Assembly: GCF_002240055.1 (NCBI RefSeq)
Contig: NZ_CP016753.1
Coordinates: forward strand, 186,001 to 250,000
Origin: Leptotrichia sp. oral taxon 498
GTDB taxonomy: Bacteria > Fusobacteriota > Fusobacteriia > Fusobacteriales > Leptotrichiaceae
DNA: 64,000 nucleotides
Reading direction: 5' to 3'
A program made the position numbers and the translations under genes. A model generated the notes under the pieces. It made no database searches. It saw only the letters and a list, made by a program, of their open reading frames with translations, and was not told the DNA's origin. Positions 18,548 through 28,700 of this stretch are shown here, in pieces; position 1 is the first letter of the stretch, and every line of letters begins with the position of its first letter.

Positions 18548-18700
18548 ATGAAAAATAAAAGTTTAGAAAAAGAGGCAATTGAAAAGCATTGTCTTGAGTG
18601 CTGGGATGATGATAAGGAAAAAGTTTTAAACTGTCCTTATAATAAATGCCCTTTGTGGAAATTTAGATTAAAAGAAGAGAAGAAAGGAGAAAAGAATTGA
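18548..18700 (+). CDS. Small Cys-rich zinc-site protein, 50 aa
   Basis: It begins MKNKSLEKEAIEKHCLECWD and has CLEC, then CPYNKCPLWKFRLKEE, giving four Cys in a likely zinc site. Similar small CxxC...CPLW proteins are common in phage and integrative elements next to replication genes; their role is unknown to me. AAAAGGAG lies 6-7 bases before the start. Its TGA overlaps the ATG of rep (TGATG), indicating translational coupling. Confidence 0.75.
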   Translation: MKNKSLEKEAIEKHCLECWDDDKEKVLNCPYNKCPLWKFRLKEEKKGEKN

Positions 18701-19461
18701 TGAAAACAGATACAGAAAAAGTGATAGAAGAGAAGGAAAATTATTATTTAAAGGCTCTTGAATGGTATTCTGAATACGAAATAATATCAAAGTCTGAATA
18801 CAGCAGTATTAATACCTGTTTTAATAATTATATTGAATGCCACGAAAATTCAATGAAATTTACTAAAAATTTAAGATGTAAACGAAGAAGCTGTCCTATA
18901 TGTGATGAAATAGACAGAAGTGCCAAATATTTTGAAATAATGAAGAAAATAGAAAATTTTAAAAATAGATATTTGATATTTATACTGACAATAAATGGAA
19001 AAAATGTTGAAATTAATGATAAAAGTAGATTACAAAATGAATTAAATGTATTAAGAAAAAACTTTAATAAATTAGTCAAGTGTTCTTTTTTAAAAAATAT
19101 TGTAAAAGGATATTTAAGAGTAACGGAAATAGCTTATAATCCTGAAAGAAATTCTTTTCTTCCTCATTTACATATCCTGCTATTTACAATAAAAGGGATA
19201 TACAAACATTTTAAAATGAAAGAATTAAAAGAAATGATACAGGCTAAATGGAATACTATGAGTGGATTCAAAACCAATGTTCGTTTAGAAAAATTAGGTA
19301 CAGAAGAAAAAGTACAGAAAACTGTATCTTATTTAACTCATTCTAAAAAGAAAAGATTGAAAAATTTTTTTGATAATGATGAAAATAAGACAATTCTTTC
19401 TATTTATTTAAATATTATAAAAAGGAAAAGAATATATTATTGGAGTAAATTTAAAGAATAA
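18700..19461 (+). CDS. rep: Rolling-circle replication initiator, Rep_1 family
   Basis: 253 residues. It matches the Rep_1 layout of pC194/pUB110-type plasmids: N-terminal LRCKRRSCPICDEIDRSAKY, the strand YLIFILTINGKNV, GYLRVTEIAYNPERNSFLPH followed by LHILL (the HUH-type metal-binding His pair), and the later KTVSYLTHSKKKR, where Tyr is the probable nicking residue. It would nick the double-strand origin and let the excised circle replicate. Start ATG 18700 overlaps the previous stop. Combined with an integrase this makes an integrative element with its own replicon. Confidence 0.85.
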   Translation: MKTDTEKVIEEKENYYLKALEWYSEYEIISKSEYSSINTCFNNYIECHENSMKFTKNLRCKRRSCPICDEIDRSAKYFEIMKKIENFKNRYLIFILTINGKNVEINDKSRLQNELNVLRKNFNKLVKCSFLKNIVKGYLRVTEIAYNPERNSFLPHLHILLFTIKGIYKHFKMKELKEMIQAKWNTMSGFKTNVRLEKLGTEEKVQKTVSYLTHSKKKRLKNFFDNDENKTILSIYLNIIKRKRIYYWSKFKE

Positions 19462-19478
19462 GAATATTTCCTGTCAGA

Positions 19479-19508
19479 CTTATCCCCTTTGATTGATAAT
19501 AACGAATC
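19479..19508 (+). other. Possible double-strand origin (nick site)
   Basis: CTTATC, CCC, then TTTGATTGATAATAACGAATC just after rep resembles the CTTATCTTGATAATA nick region of pC194-type plasmids, and GATT/AATC can form a small stem. Resemblance only. Confidence 0.3.
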
Positions 19509-19681
19509 AAAAAAATAATTTTATGAAATAAATTTTTAAATTATTGAAAACTATAAACAGAAAATATATCTAAAATACAAGTTAAAAATCAAAAAATGTA
19601 ATATATAAAAACTTGCAACTTATTTTAACTTATTTTATCTAAAAATATACTAATAAAAATAGAGAAAGTAGAGTGGTAAAT

Positions 19682-19900
19682 ATGAATTTAGAAGATAAGA
19701 GACTAATATACTATACATTGAAAAGTAGAATTAGAAAAAAGAAATTGAACTATAAAGAAATATCAAAAAAAATGAATATATCAGAAAGTGGACTTAATAA
19801 AAAAATGAATGGAAAAAATTTTTTTACACAATCAGAAATATATGAATTAAAAGAATTGTTAGAATTGAGTAATGATGAATTGGTACAGATATTTTTTTAA
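19682..19900 (+). CDS. Cro-like DNA-binding protein
   Basis: 72 residues. NYKEISKKMNISESGLNKKM followed by NGKNFFTQSEIYELKELLEL is a helix-turn-helix of the same small family as the gene at 14385. It sits between rep and integrase and may be the excision or lysis-lysogeny style regulator (Cro/Xis role inferred). ATG 19682 preferred over GTG 19673. Confidence 0.75.
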   Translation: MNLEDKRLIYYTLKSRIRKKKLNYKEISKKMNISESGLNKKMNGKNFFTQSEIYELKELLELSNDELVQIFF

Positions 19901-19986
19901 ATAAATATATTGCAATAAAAGAAAAATAATATTAAAATTATAAAGCAGATAATGCTTTTTAGTTGGATTTTCAGAATGGAGAAAAT

Positions 19987-21051
19987 ATGAAAAAATATAA
20001 AAATGCAAATGGTACAGGGAGTATAACAAAAGTTAAAATAAATAGAACGAATCCTTTTAGAGTTAGAGTTACTAATCCTGTAACTAAAAAAAGACATTCT
20101 TTGGGATATTTCAGCACTAAAAAGGAAGCAACAGAAGTATTAAACAAATATTTTAATAATCCTTACAATTTAGAAAATCATAGAATTAAATTTAAAGATT
20201 TGTTTGAGTTATTTAAAAACAGTAAAAAAGATATTGTTGCTAAAAATACTTTGAACAGTTATATTAATAGTTTTAAACGATGTAAAGAGTTACATAATCT
20301 GGTTTTTAAAGATATTAGCACTCCAATATTGCAAAATCTAATAACTAATTTGAATTGTAGTATTTCAACTAAAAGTATGACAAAAGGATTTTTAAAAATT
20401 TTTTGGGACTATGCCAGAGAAATAGACATATTGGAAAAAAATAGAGCAGAATTTATAAATTTACCGAAAGAAACTGAAATCAAAGAAAAAAATCCTTTTA
20501 ATTATGATGAAATAGAAAAATTATGGAAAAACAAGGACATAATATGGGTAAAATATATTTTAATTATGATTTATACAGGTATGAGAATCGAAGAAACTGT
20601 GGAATTGAAAAAGGAAAATGTAGATTTACAGGAGGAATTTATACACGGTGGAAATAAAACTAGAAAAGGAAAAAATAGAAGTATACCTATTCATAAAGAT
20701 ATAGTTGAAATTATAAAAGAACTTTACGAGAACAGTCCAACAGATTATTTGATATACAATGATAAATGGATATTCAGTAAAAAAAAGAACGAAAATAAGC
20801 CTTTAAGAAAAAATTATTTTCGTGAGAAATTTTATAAAACATTGGAAACTTTAAAAATTAATAAACATAAAACTCACGATTGTAGAAAAACACTAGCAAC
20901 ACTTATGAGTAATCAAAAAATAAATAATATTGTGATAACAGATATAATGGGACACGAAAATATTGCGACAACAAAACAATATTATATTCAGACAGATAAA
21001 CAAAAACTAAAGTTATCAATGAATAGTTTAAATTTTAGAAAAACTTCATAG
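19987..21051 (+). CDS. int: Tyrosine site-specific integrase
   Basis: 354 residues. The N-terminal arm-binding domain (GTGSITKVKINRTNPFRVRV, then KKRHSLGYFSTKKEATEVL) is followed by a SAM-like core-binding domain and the catalytic domain: Arg in IYTGMRIEETVEL, a beta-hairpin Lys near TRKGKNRSIPIH, HDCRKTLATLM for the His-x-x-Arg box, and GHENIATTKQYY with the nucleophile Tyr. All six catalytic positions are recognisable, so it should be active. The start is the ATG at 19987 after GGAG. It ends about 190 bp from the right repeat, the usual position for an integrase beside its attachment site. Confidence 0.93.
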   Translation: MKKYKNANGTGSITKVKINRTNPFRVRVTNPVTKKRHSLGYFSTKKEATEVLNKYFNNPYNLENHRIKFKDLFELFKNSKKDIVAKNTLNSYINSFKRCKELHNLVFKDISTPILQNLITNLNCSISTKSMTKGFLKIFWDYAREIDILEKNRAEFINLPKETEIKEKNPFNYDEIEKLWKNKDIIWVKYILIMIYTGMRIEETVELKKENVDLQEEFIHGGNKTRKGKNRSIPIHKDIVEIIKELYENSPTDYLIYNDKWIFSKKKNENKPLRKNYFREKFYKTLETLKINKHKTHDCRKTLATLMSNQKINNIVITDIMGHENIATTKQYYIQTDKQKLKLSMNSLNFRKTS

Positions 21052-21052
21052 A

Positions 21053-21075
21053 AAGCCTTAATTATAGGCTTTTTT
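21053..21075 (+). terminator. Terminator of the integrase gene
   Basis: AAGCC and GGCTT arms around an A/T-rich loop, then six T, directly after the stop codon. Confidence 0.75.
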
Positions 21076-21090
21076 CTTGATATTAGTTTT

Positions 21091-21109
21091 AGTCCAACGC
21101 TAGTCCAAC
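21091..21109. repeat. Integrase arm-type site, right end
   Basis: Two AGTCCAA motifs 11 bases apart, matching those at 10009-10027 in sequence and spacing. Confidence 0.6.
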
Positions 21110-21237
21110 GGATAAGGTAAATGAGTACCTTTTTATGAAAAATTACAAATAAATAAAAAAACTAAAAAAATGAAAAAGATAACTGAATACCTTTTTGATA
21201 CTGTATTATCTTGTTTTGTAAGAAATGGCAAAAAAAA

Positions 21238-21282
21238 TATGCTACCCTTGTGATAGCATATTTAAAAAGGAGTTATGAAGAA
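21238..21282 (-). repeat. Right direct repeat (attR candidate) and feo operon terminator
   Basis: 45-bp partner of 9911-9955. On the minus strand it reads as an intrinsic terminator (ATGCTATCACAAGGGTAGCAT then a long U run) downstream of feoAB. The element therefore integrated in the terminator region of feo without cutting a gene and leaves a hairpin on each side. Confidence 0.75.
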
Positions 21283-21351
21283 AAAAGTTTTCACTTTTTC
21301 TATTGGTCACTGATAATTATACACTAACATCATTAGAAACCCTTTTTTTGT

Positions 21352-21534
21352 TTATTTGTTTTTAGTTTGAATATGACTTTTTTTGGGTCGCCCACAAGTT
21401 GAAGTTCCTGAACATCTGCAGCAATCTGTTCCACATAAATTTTTATTTTTTTTATAATCTTTATAAATTTTTCTAAATACTGCAAAAGCTACAAAAAGTG
21501 CTATTATTCCAACTATTATTGTTTTTATCATCAT
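21352..21534 (-). CDS. FeoB-associated Cys-rich membrane protein
   Basis: 60 residues. One membrane helix (~4-20) is followed by a cytoplasmic Cys-rich tail (NLCGTDCCRCSGTSTCG). Such proteins commonly close feo operons, probably taking the place of FeoC, and the Cys cluster may sense iron or an Fe-S cluster. It starts 15 bases after the feoB stop with a GAGGAAA ribosome site. Confidence 0.85.
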   Translation of the reverse strand: MMIKTIIVGIIALFVAFAVFRKIYKDYKKNKNLCGTDCCRCSGTSTCGRPKKSHIQTKNK

Positions 21535-21549
21535 AATATTTCCTCTTTT

Positions 21550-23745
21550 CTAAACTAATAATCTTGCAATGTTGAAAAATAATGTTGATACCACATATGG
21601 CAACACTAACAACATTGACACTTGAAATGCTAATAATTTCCATCCAAATTCTTGTTTTAAAGCTCCCATTGCTACGGCACATGGCACTACCAAAAGGACA
21701 TACAGCATAAATGAGTATGCTCTTAATTGACCATATTTATCATTCCACAAGCTTCTAATTGCGGGAATGATATTTCCACCTGCATCTTGGTCAAGCTCCT
21801 CCTGACTTTTCATTTCCAATGTCGCAATTTTAAAGGTTGCAATATGTCCTAATGATTTTACTGATTCTACTGCCGCTCCTCCCAATCCGACTACTTGATC
21901 TTTTAAATCTGATACAAAATTATATTCTTTTTTCTCATCATCTCCTTGAGATAATAAAATTTGTCCTAAAAATCCAACTACTGTTTCTTTTGCAATAATA
22001 CTTGGCACAATAGAAGCCACAGGTTCCCATCTGTCACCAAAACCAGTTGGCTTGAATACAGGCTGAACAACTTTCGCTGCTTGACCTATGTATGAACTTT
22101 CGGCATCTCCTTTATTTGGGAAATATTGGAAAAACCAAATAATTAATAAAATTCCTAAAACTATTGTAGTTGCTTTTTTTATGTAAGAGAAAGTTCTTGA
22201 TCTCATATTACTCCAGACAGCTTTTGCACCTGGAAGTCTATATGGCGGCAATTCTATAAGTAACTCTGTATTATTTCCTTTAAAGTATTTAAATCTTTTT
22301 AATATAAAAGCTACTAAAAGGGCCATAAATACACCAAAAACATAGATTGAAACTACTACTAAAGCTGCATTCTTGCTAAAAAACGCCGCTGCAAGCAATG
22401 AATAAACTGGCAGTCTTGCTCCACATGACATGAATGTTGCGATAACTCCTGTTAATCTTCTTGTTTTTTCATCTTCCAATGTTCTTGTTGAATAAATTGC
22501 TGGAACTGTACATCCAAATCCGATTAGCATTGGGATGAATGCTTTTCCTGAAAGTCCAACTTTTGTCATCATTTTATTTAAAATAAATGCAACACGAGCC
22601 ATATATCCGCTTTCTTCAAGAATTGCCATAAAGAAGTAAATAAAGAACATAAGTGGAACGAATGTCAATACTGAACCTACACCAGCCAAAATTCCATCAA
22701 GTATAAAGCTGCTTAACCAATCTGGCACTCCTTCGATGGCGTGACCTACATATTTTATGACGAAGTCACTGAAGAAACCATCAATCCAGTCAATGAACGG
22801 TGAACTTCCATCAAATACAATTACGAAGACAGCATAAATTATAGCGAGAAATGCTATTCCACCGAAAAACTTATTCAAAAGAACTTTGTCAATTTTATCA
22901 GTTAATGCAAATTTATCTCCAGTCCCTCTTTTTAGGTTCATTGAGATAATTCCACGCACTATTCCGTATCTTTCTCTTGCCAAAGCATCTTGAGGTTCAA
23001 GTCCGTAACGATTCTCAATATTTTTCTTTTCAGTTTCTCCAATATTAGAGACACTTACTCCAAATTCAGTTTTCACTCTTGCCGCTACATTAGTGTCATC
23101 TTCCAAGATTTTAATTGCTAACCATTCTACTGGATATTTTTCCAAAACTTTTTCATAAGATTTATCATTTTCCAATTTATCCTTCAAACTTTTAATATTA
23201 TCTTCGATTTCCTTTTCAAATGGCAATCTATGCTGTATTTTTTTATCTGAAGAATTTTTTTTGTAAAGTTCTACAGCTTTTTCCATAAGTTTGTCTACTC
23301 CAGCTCCAGATCTTCCACTTGTGAAAATAACTGGCACTCCCAATTGCTTTTCAAATTTTTCTATATCTAATTGATAGCCAATTCTTTTAAATTCATCTTC
23401 AAAGTTAAGTGCCATCACAACTGGAATATCAAGTTCCTTTAATAAAGCTGTCAAATAAATATTTTTTTCAAGCGATGTGGAATCTAGTACATTAATTATC
23501 ACATCAACTTTTTCATCCAGCAAAAAATCTCTTGAAACTCTCTCTTCTGCTGTACTCATTGATAAATTGTAAATTCCTGGCAAATCAATTAATTTTACAT
23601 CTTCATCTCCAACTGAAAAAAATACTTCTTTTTTTTCAATTGTTACCCCTGGCCAGTTTCCCATTTTTAGACTTGCATGTGAAATTTGGTTTATTAACGC
23701 TGTTTTTCCGACATTTGGGTTTCCGACAAATGCTATATTTATCAT
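21550..23745 (-). CDS. feoB: Ferrous iron transporter FeoB
   Basis: 731 residues. The N-terminal G domain has G1 GNPNVGKT (8-15), switch GVTIEKKEV and G3 DLPGIYNLS. The usual NxxD-type G4 is represented by ALNFEDEF. A helical GDP-dissociation spacer follows, then about ten membrane helices with the two Gate motifs (SGKAFIPMLIGFGCTVPAIY; VPSIIAKETVVGFLG). It imports Fe2+ across the inner membrane. ATGA overlap with feoA shows coupling. Confidence 0.96.
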   Translation of the reverse strand: MINIAFVGNPNVGKTALINQISHASLKMGNWPGVTIEKKEVFFSVGDEDVKLIDLPGIYNLSMSTAEERVSRDFLLDEKVDVIINVLDSTSLEKNIYLTALLKELDIPVVMALNFEDEFKRIGYQLDIEKFEKQLGVPVIFTSGRSGAGVDKLMEKAVELYKKNSSDKKIQHRLPFEKEIEDNIKSLKDKLENDKSYEKVLEKYPVEWLAIKILEDDTNVAARVKTEFGVSVSNIGETEKKNIENRYGLEPQDALARERYGIVRGIISMNLKRGTGDKFALTDKIDKVLLNKFFGGIAFLAIIYAVFVIVFDGSSPFIDWIDGFFSDFVIKYVGHAIEGVPDWLSSFILDGILAGVGSVLTFVPLMFFIYFFMAILEESGYMARVAFILNKMMTKVGLSGKAFIPMLIGFGCTVPAIYSTRTLEDEKTRRLTGVIATFMSCGARLPVYSLLAAAFFSKNAALVVVSIYVFGVFMALLVAFILKRFKYFKGNNTELLIELPPYRLPGAKAVWSNMRSRTFSYIKKATTIVLGILLIIWFFQYFPNKGDAESSYIGQAAKVVQPVFKPTGFGDRWEPVASIVPSIIAKETVVGFLGQILLSQGDDEKKEYNFVSDLKDQVVGLGGAAVESVKSLGHIATFKIATLEMKSQEELDQDAGGNIIPAIRSLWNDKYGQLRAYSFMLYVLLVVPCAVAMGALKQEFGWKLLAFQVSMLLVLPYVVSTLFFNIARLLV

Positions 23746-23963
23746 TCTACCACCTCAATCTCTACCTTTTCTGCCAAATTTTCACTGAGAACAATTTTGG
23801 TTTCTACTGTTTTAATCAAAATATTCCCATTTGCAATATTTTCAATTTTGCAGATATCACCCCTACAAACTCCTAAACTAAGTAATCTCGTGTCAAGTTT
23901 TTTTTCAATAATGTCTTTTAAAAAAAACTTGTCCCCCACTTTTCCTTGCAATAAAGTCATCAT
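23742..23963 (-). CDS. feoA: FeoA, SH3-like partner of FeoB
   Basis: About 74 residues: LLQGKVGDKFFLKDI, LLSLGVCRGDICKIEN, then GNILIKTVETKIVLSENLAE, the classical FeoA beta-barrel. It acts on FeoB at the membrane. ATG 23963 has AGGAG five bases upstream; the longer TTG-initiated reading is unlikely. It overlaps feoB by four bases. Confidence 0.9.
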   Translation of the reverse strand: MMTLLQGKVGDKFFLKDIIEKKLDTRLLSLGVCRGDICKIENIANGNILIKTVETKIVLSENLAEKVEIEVVE

Positions 23964-24059
23964 AATCACTCCTCTAAAATACAAATTAATTTCTCTAAAA
24001 TAATTTTATCTTCAAAATATAAATTACTTGTTTAATATTATATTTTGCTTATCAAAACT

Positions 24060-24088
24060 ATTTTATACTTTTTTTGAAATTTTTGCAA
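24060..24088 (-). promoter_or_regulatory. Probable feo promoter
   Basis: Minus strand TTGCAA, 17-base spacer, TAAAAT, about 100 bases upstream of feoA. No convincing Fur box was recognised in the AT-rich leader. The rest of 23964-24269 holds only the two divergent promoters. Confidence 0.5.
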
Positions 24089-24207
24089 GTATTTTTAAAT
24101 AAAATATATATTTAATTATAAAAATATAATAGCCTAAATTTTTTGAGGATAAAATATTTTTTACTCAAATTTTTTTATCATTAAAATTTTTATTTTATTA
24201 AAAAATA

Positions 24208-24236
24208 TTGATTTTTATAGAAAATAATTGTATTAT
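24208..24236 (+). promoter_or_regulatory. Promoter of the PLD-like lipoprotein
   Basis: TTGATT, 17-base spacer, TATTAT, 33 bases before the start codon. Confidence 0.55.
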
Positions 24237-24269
24237 TAAACAACGATTATAAAGAAGGAGAATTTTTTT

Positions 24270-25691
24270 ATGCAGAAAAAAAAATTTTTTTTAATTTTAC
24301 TTATTTTTCTGTCAATATTTTCGTGCAAAAGTTATGAAAAAATGGGACTCCAGACCAAAACTACCGTTTACAATGCCGACAATGTTGACTTTTACTACGA
24401 TTTGACTTACAAAAAAGATGGCGCAACACATTACGAAAGACAAATTTGGGATCAGGCTTATGATATTTTGGACAACGCTCATGACTTCTTTCTTATGGAT
24501 ATTTTTGTTTTTAACGATTGGGTTGGAAAAGGTGTGGAAGAAAAATTGCATCCGCTTCCAATCGCTGAAGAATTTGCACAAAAAATTCTAGAAAAAAAGA
24601 AAAGAGAGCCAAATGTTGAAATTTATTTGATACTTGATGAGAGTAATACCTTTTACGGCGCATTTGACAATCCAACACACAAAAAATTGGAAGAAGCTGG
24701 AGTAAAAATAGGTTATGTCGATTTAGCAAAATTGCGTGACCCGCTGCACTTGTATTCAGCACCTTGGCGACTTTTTATAAGACCGTTTGGAAATCCTAAA
24801 AATGTTGGAAAAACTAAAAATCCAGCTTATGAAGGAACTGATCCAGTTACGATTAGAAGTATTTTAAGAGCGTTAAATGCCAAAGCTGACCACAGAAAAT
24901 TGATTATGAACGAAAGCACGGCTATGCTAACTTCTGCAAATCCACATGCCGAAGGGTCAAGACATTCAAATGTGGCTTTTAAATTTTCTTCGCCAATCAT
25001 TCAAAAAATTTACGACGCTGAAAAGCCAGTTGCAAGAATTACCAAAAAAGATGGAAGTTTAAAACAAAGATTGCCAAATAAAAAACTTGATATCCCAGCT
25101 TCTCAAAACGATAAAATTAAATTGCAATATTTTACTGAAGGAGCGACTGGAATTGACATTTCAAAAGAATTAAAAAAAGCGAGATTTGGTGACAAAGTTG
25201 TGATAGCGCAGTTCTTTTTGGCGGACAGAAAAATTATTAATGACATAAGAAAAGCCGCTAAAAGAGGTGTAAAATTTGAAATAATCTTAAACAATTCCAC
25301 AGCCGGACTTCCAAACAAAGCATCCGCTGGAGAACTTATGAAATTTGCACGAAAGCACAATTACGACATCACAGTTAGATTTTACAACAAAGGCGAAGAG
25401 ATGTATCACGTGAAAATGATGTCTATCTTTAAAAAGGATTATATGATAACTTATGGCGGCTCGACTAACTTTACAAGAAGAAATATGAGAAATTATAATT
25501 TAGAAAATGAACTAAAAATAATTTCGAGTTACGATCAAAAAGTTTCAAAACAAATTTCAGATTACTACGACAGACTTTGGACAAATAGAGATGGTGATTT
25601 TACTTTGCCGTATGATGAGAATAAAAATGAAGGAGTTTTTAATGATTTGCTTTTTAGATTTATTGAAATGAATGGAATTGGAATTTTTTAA
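24270..25691 (+). CDS. Phospholipase D-superfamily lipoprotein
   Basis: 473 residues. A lipoprotein signal with lipobox around IFSC (Cys19) is followed by two PLD halves. The first HKD is DHRKLIMNESTAMLTSAN (~residues 208-227), the second YHVKMMSIFKKDYMITYGGS then TNFTRRN. Both have His-x-Lys and the downstream Asn that positions phosphoryl transfer. PLD-family proteins with this arrangement include cardiolipin synthases and phosphodiesterases. A surface or periplasmic lipid-modifying role is inferred. Monocistronic, with its own promoter and terminator. Confidence 0.85.
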   Translation: MQKKKFFLILLIFLSIFSCKSYEKMGLQTKTTVYNADNVDFYYDLTYKKDGATHYERQIWDQAYDILDNAHDFFLMDIFVFNDWVGKGVEEKLHPLPIAEEFAQKILEKKKREPNVEIYLILDESNTFYGAFDNPTHKKLEEAGVKIGYVDLAKLRDPLHLYSAPWRLFIRPFGNPKNVGKTKNPAYEGTDPVTIRSILRALNAKADHRKLIMNESTAMLTSANPHAEGSRHSNVAFKFSSPIIQKIYDAEKPVARITKKDGSLKQRLPNKKLDIPASQNDKIKLQYFTEGATGIDISKELKKARFGDKVVIAQFFLADRKIINDIRKAAKRGVKFEIILNNSTAGLPNKASAGELMKFARKHNYDITVRFYNKGEEMYHVKMMSIFKKDYMITYGGSTNFTRRNMRNYNLENELKIISSYDQKVSKQISDYYDRLWTNRDGDFTLPYDENKNEGVFNDLLFRFIEMNGIGIF

Positions 25692-25697
25692 AAAATT

Positions 25698-25725
25698 ATG
25701 GGGAATAAAAATTCCCCATTTTTTT
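25698..25725 (+). terminator. Terminator of the PLD-like gene
   Basis: ATGGGGAAT, AAAA loop, ATTCCCCAT, then seven T. Textbook form. Confidence 0.9.
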
Positions 25726-25745
25726 ATATTAAATATTACATTATA

Positions 25746-28700
25746 TTATACATCAACTGAAACAACTTTAGTTTCCCCAATTTCTTTATTCATCGTAATT
25801 CCATAAAGTCTGTGCGAACCTTTCATAGTTTCTTTATTGTGCGTGATTAAGATAAACTGCGATTTATCAGTAAAATTGTGAAGCAATTCCACAATTTTTT
25901 TCGTATTTTTTTCATCAAGAGCCGCTTCAATTTCGTCAAAAAAAGTAAAAGGACTCGGTCTGAACATAAAAATTGCCATAATAAACGAAACTGCCAACAT
26001 TGATTTTTCTCCACCTGACAAAAGTAAAAGCGATTGCTCAGGTTTATTCTTGTATTTTACGCTAAGCTCAAGTCCCGTTGTCAAAATATCTTCAGGGTTT
26101 ATCAGCTTTATGTTTCCCTTTGCTCCATTCAAAATATTTTCGCACATATATTCAAAATTTTTATTAATTTCTTCGTAAGCGGTTAAAAATTTTACTCGCA
26201 CCTCATTTTCAATTTCTTCAATAAATTCCAAAAGTGTTTTTCGGCTTTCCACCAAATCTTTTTTTTGATTCACAAGATTTTCATATTCTTTATTTTCACG
26301 CTCAAATTTTTCAATTGACGACAAGTCAACTTCCCCAATTTCCGCCCGCCTTTTTTCATTTTTAGAAAGCTCTTTTTTTATTTCCAAAAATTCTTTTTCA
26401 TTGCTTATCTCAAAATATTCTTCATCTTGCATAACTTTGCTTTCTTCAATTTCACCAATTTTTTCAGTTTCAAAATTCAAATCTTTTTCATTTTTTTTAA
26501 TTTTTTCAGATAATTTTTCATTTTCACTTTGAAACTTAACAATTTCAATTTCTAAATTTTTTAGTTCTCCCAAAATTTCTCGCTCAAACTTTTCAAATTT
26601 TTGAATTTCTTCTTCATTTTTTTTAATTTCGGACAAAATATTTTTATTTTCATTTTCATATTTAGAAATTTCATTTTCTTTAGAAAAAATTTCAGAATTT
26701 AATTTTTTCTGTAAAATTTCTTTTTCATTTTCAAATTGTACAATATTTTCAATTTCCCTCAAATTTTTTTTGTAGTCGCTGTAAATTTCATCATATCTTT
26801 TTTTATTGCCCTCTTTTTTCACTTTCAAAATTTCATAATCTTTATCAACAATATTTAATTTTTGCAAAAATTTTTCAGTATTTTCAATTTTAGAACTCTC
26901 ATTTTTAAGTTTTTCCAATTTTAAATTATTTTCTTTAATGTATTCGTCAATTTTTTTATTAACTCAAGATTTTGCAAAAGTTTTTTTTCTTTTTCCGAAA
27001 TAAAATCGTCAATTTGAGAAATTTCATATTCCAAAGTGTCAATCGACCTTTTTTCCCGTGAAAAATTTCCGTTAAAATTATCGTAACTTTTTACGAACTC
27101 ACTATATTCATTTTGAAATTCTCTAAAATTATTTTGCAACTCCTTTTTCCTTCTGTCAATTTTTTCAGCTTTTTCAAAAATTTTTTCAACTTTTTCATTA
27201 AACTCAAAAAACTTTTTTTCTTTTTCCAAAATTTTTTCTTCTAATTTTTTCAATTCTTTTTTTTGAAAAAGAAGCTCATCTCTTCTCTGCGAAAATCCTC
27301 CAGTCATTCTTCCACGAGAAGTGATAATATCGCCGTTAAGCGTCACAATTCTGTCACTAAAACCTTTTTTTAAAAGTTCAATTCCAATTTCCAAATTTTG
27401 TACAACAACAGAATTTCCATAAACAAACTGAACAACTTTTTCCAAGTTTTTATCAAATTTCACAATATTTCTTGCAAAATCAATTATTCCATTTTGACCT
27501 TTCGTATTTGAAACAATGCTTTTTTTCTCACTTTCACTAAATTCGCCAAACAATTTTTTTGAAAAATTTTTCTCAATTTTGGGAAGAAAATTCAAACTTT
27601 TAAAAACTTTTATATCGTTCATCGGCAAAAATGAAGCTCTTCCCATTTTTTCTTTTTTCAAAAGTTCAATGCAATTTCGTGCAACTTCAGTATTTTGTGT
27701 GACAATATCTTGAAACATTCCGCCTGACAAAGTTTGAATTGCCGCTTCAAAGCCAAAGGGAATTTCAATCAAATTTACAAAAGCTCCCACAACTCCATTT
27801 ATTTTTTTGTCTAATATGTATTTAATGCTTTTGTTAAAAGTTTCATTGTTTTCAATCGCACTAGAAATCGCATTCTTTTTAATTTTCAAATTTTGAAGCT
27901 CAAAATTCATTTTATTTTTATTTTTCACATTTTCCGAATGTTTTTCTCGCAAATTGTCAATTTCACTTGTTAAGCGAGAAATTTCCTTTTCACTTTGCAC
28001 TTTTTCCTTTTCTTTTTTTTCCTTTTGAAATTCAAATTTTTCTTTTTCTTGAATAAATTTTTCAAAATTCTCTTTTAATTTTTCCATTTGTGAAAAATTT
28101 CTTTTTTTCTCGTTTTTAGACAAAAAAATCCTTTTTTCCAAATCTTCATTTTCTCCAGCAATTTTTATTTTGTCAATCTCTAAATTAGAATTTTTTCGAG
28201 TTCTCTCTTTCAACTCTTTTTCGATTTTTTCACTTCTATTTTTTATTTCCAAAACTTTTTTATAAATTTCTTTTTTTTCTTTTTCTTTTTCAAAAAATTG
28301 TCTTTCCAAAATTTCTAATTCATTTTTTGAATCATTCAAAATTTTTTCTTTAGAAGAAATTTCAATTTCCAAATCTTTTTTTCTTTTCTCTTTTTCCAAA
28401 GCCTCAATTTCCAAATTAGAACTTTTATTCAAAATCTTAGAATACTCATCTTTAAGTTTTTCAATTTCGCCAAAATTACTATTTCTCTGTTTTTTTTGTA
28501 AAACAAGATTTTTTTTAGCTTCATCATTTTTTTTGCCAATTTTTTCCGATTCTTCTCGCTTCTCAGACAAATTTTTTTCAAGTTTTTCCAATTTTTCCAA
28601 AATTTCACTATTTTTTTCTTCAAACTCATCACGCAAAAATTTTTTTTCATTAATTCCATATTCCAGAATCATAAATTTTTGAGTGTCCATTTTATCAGAA

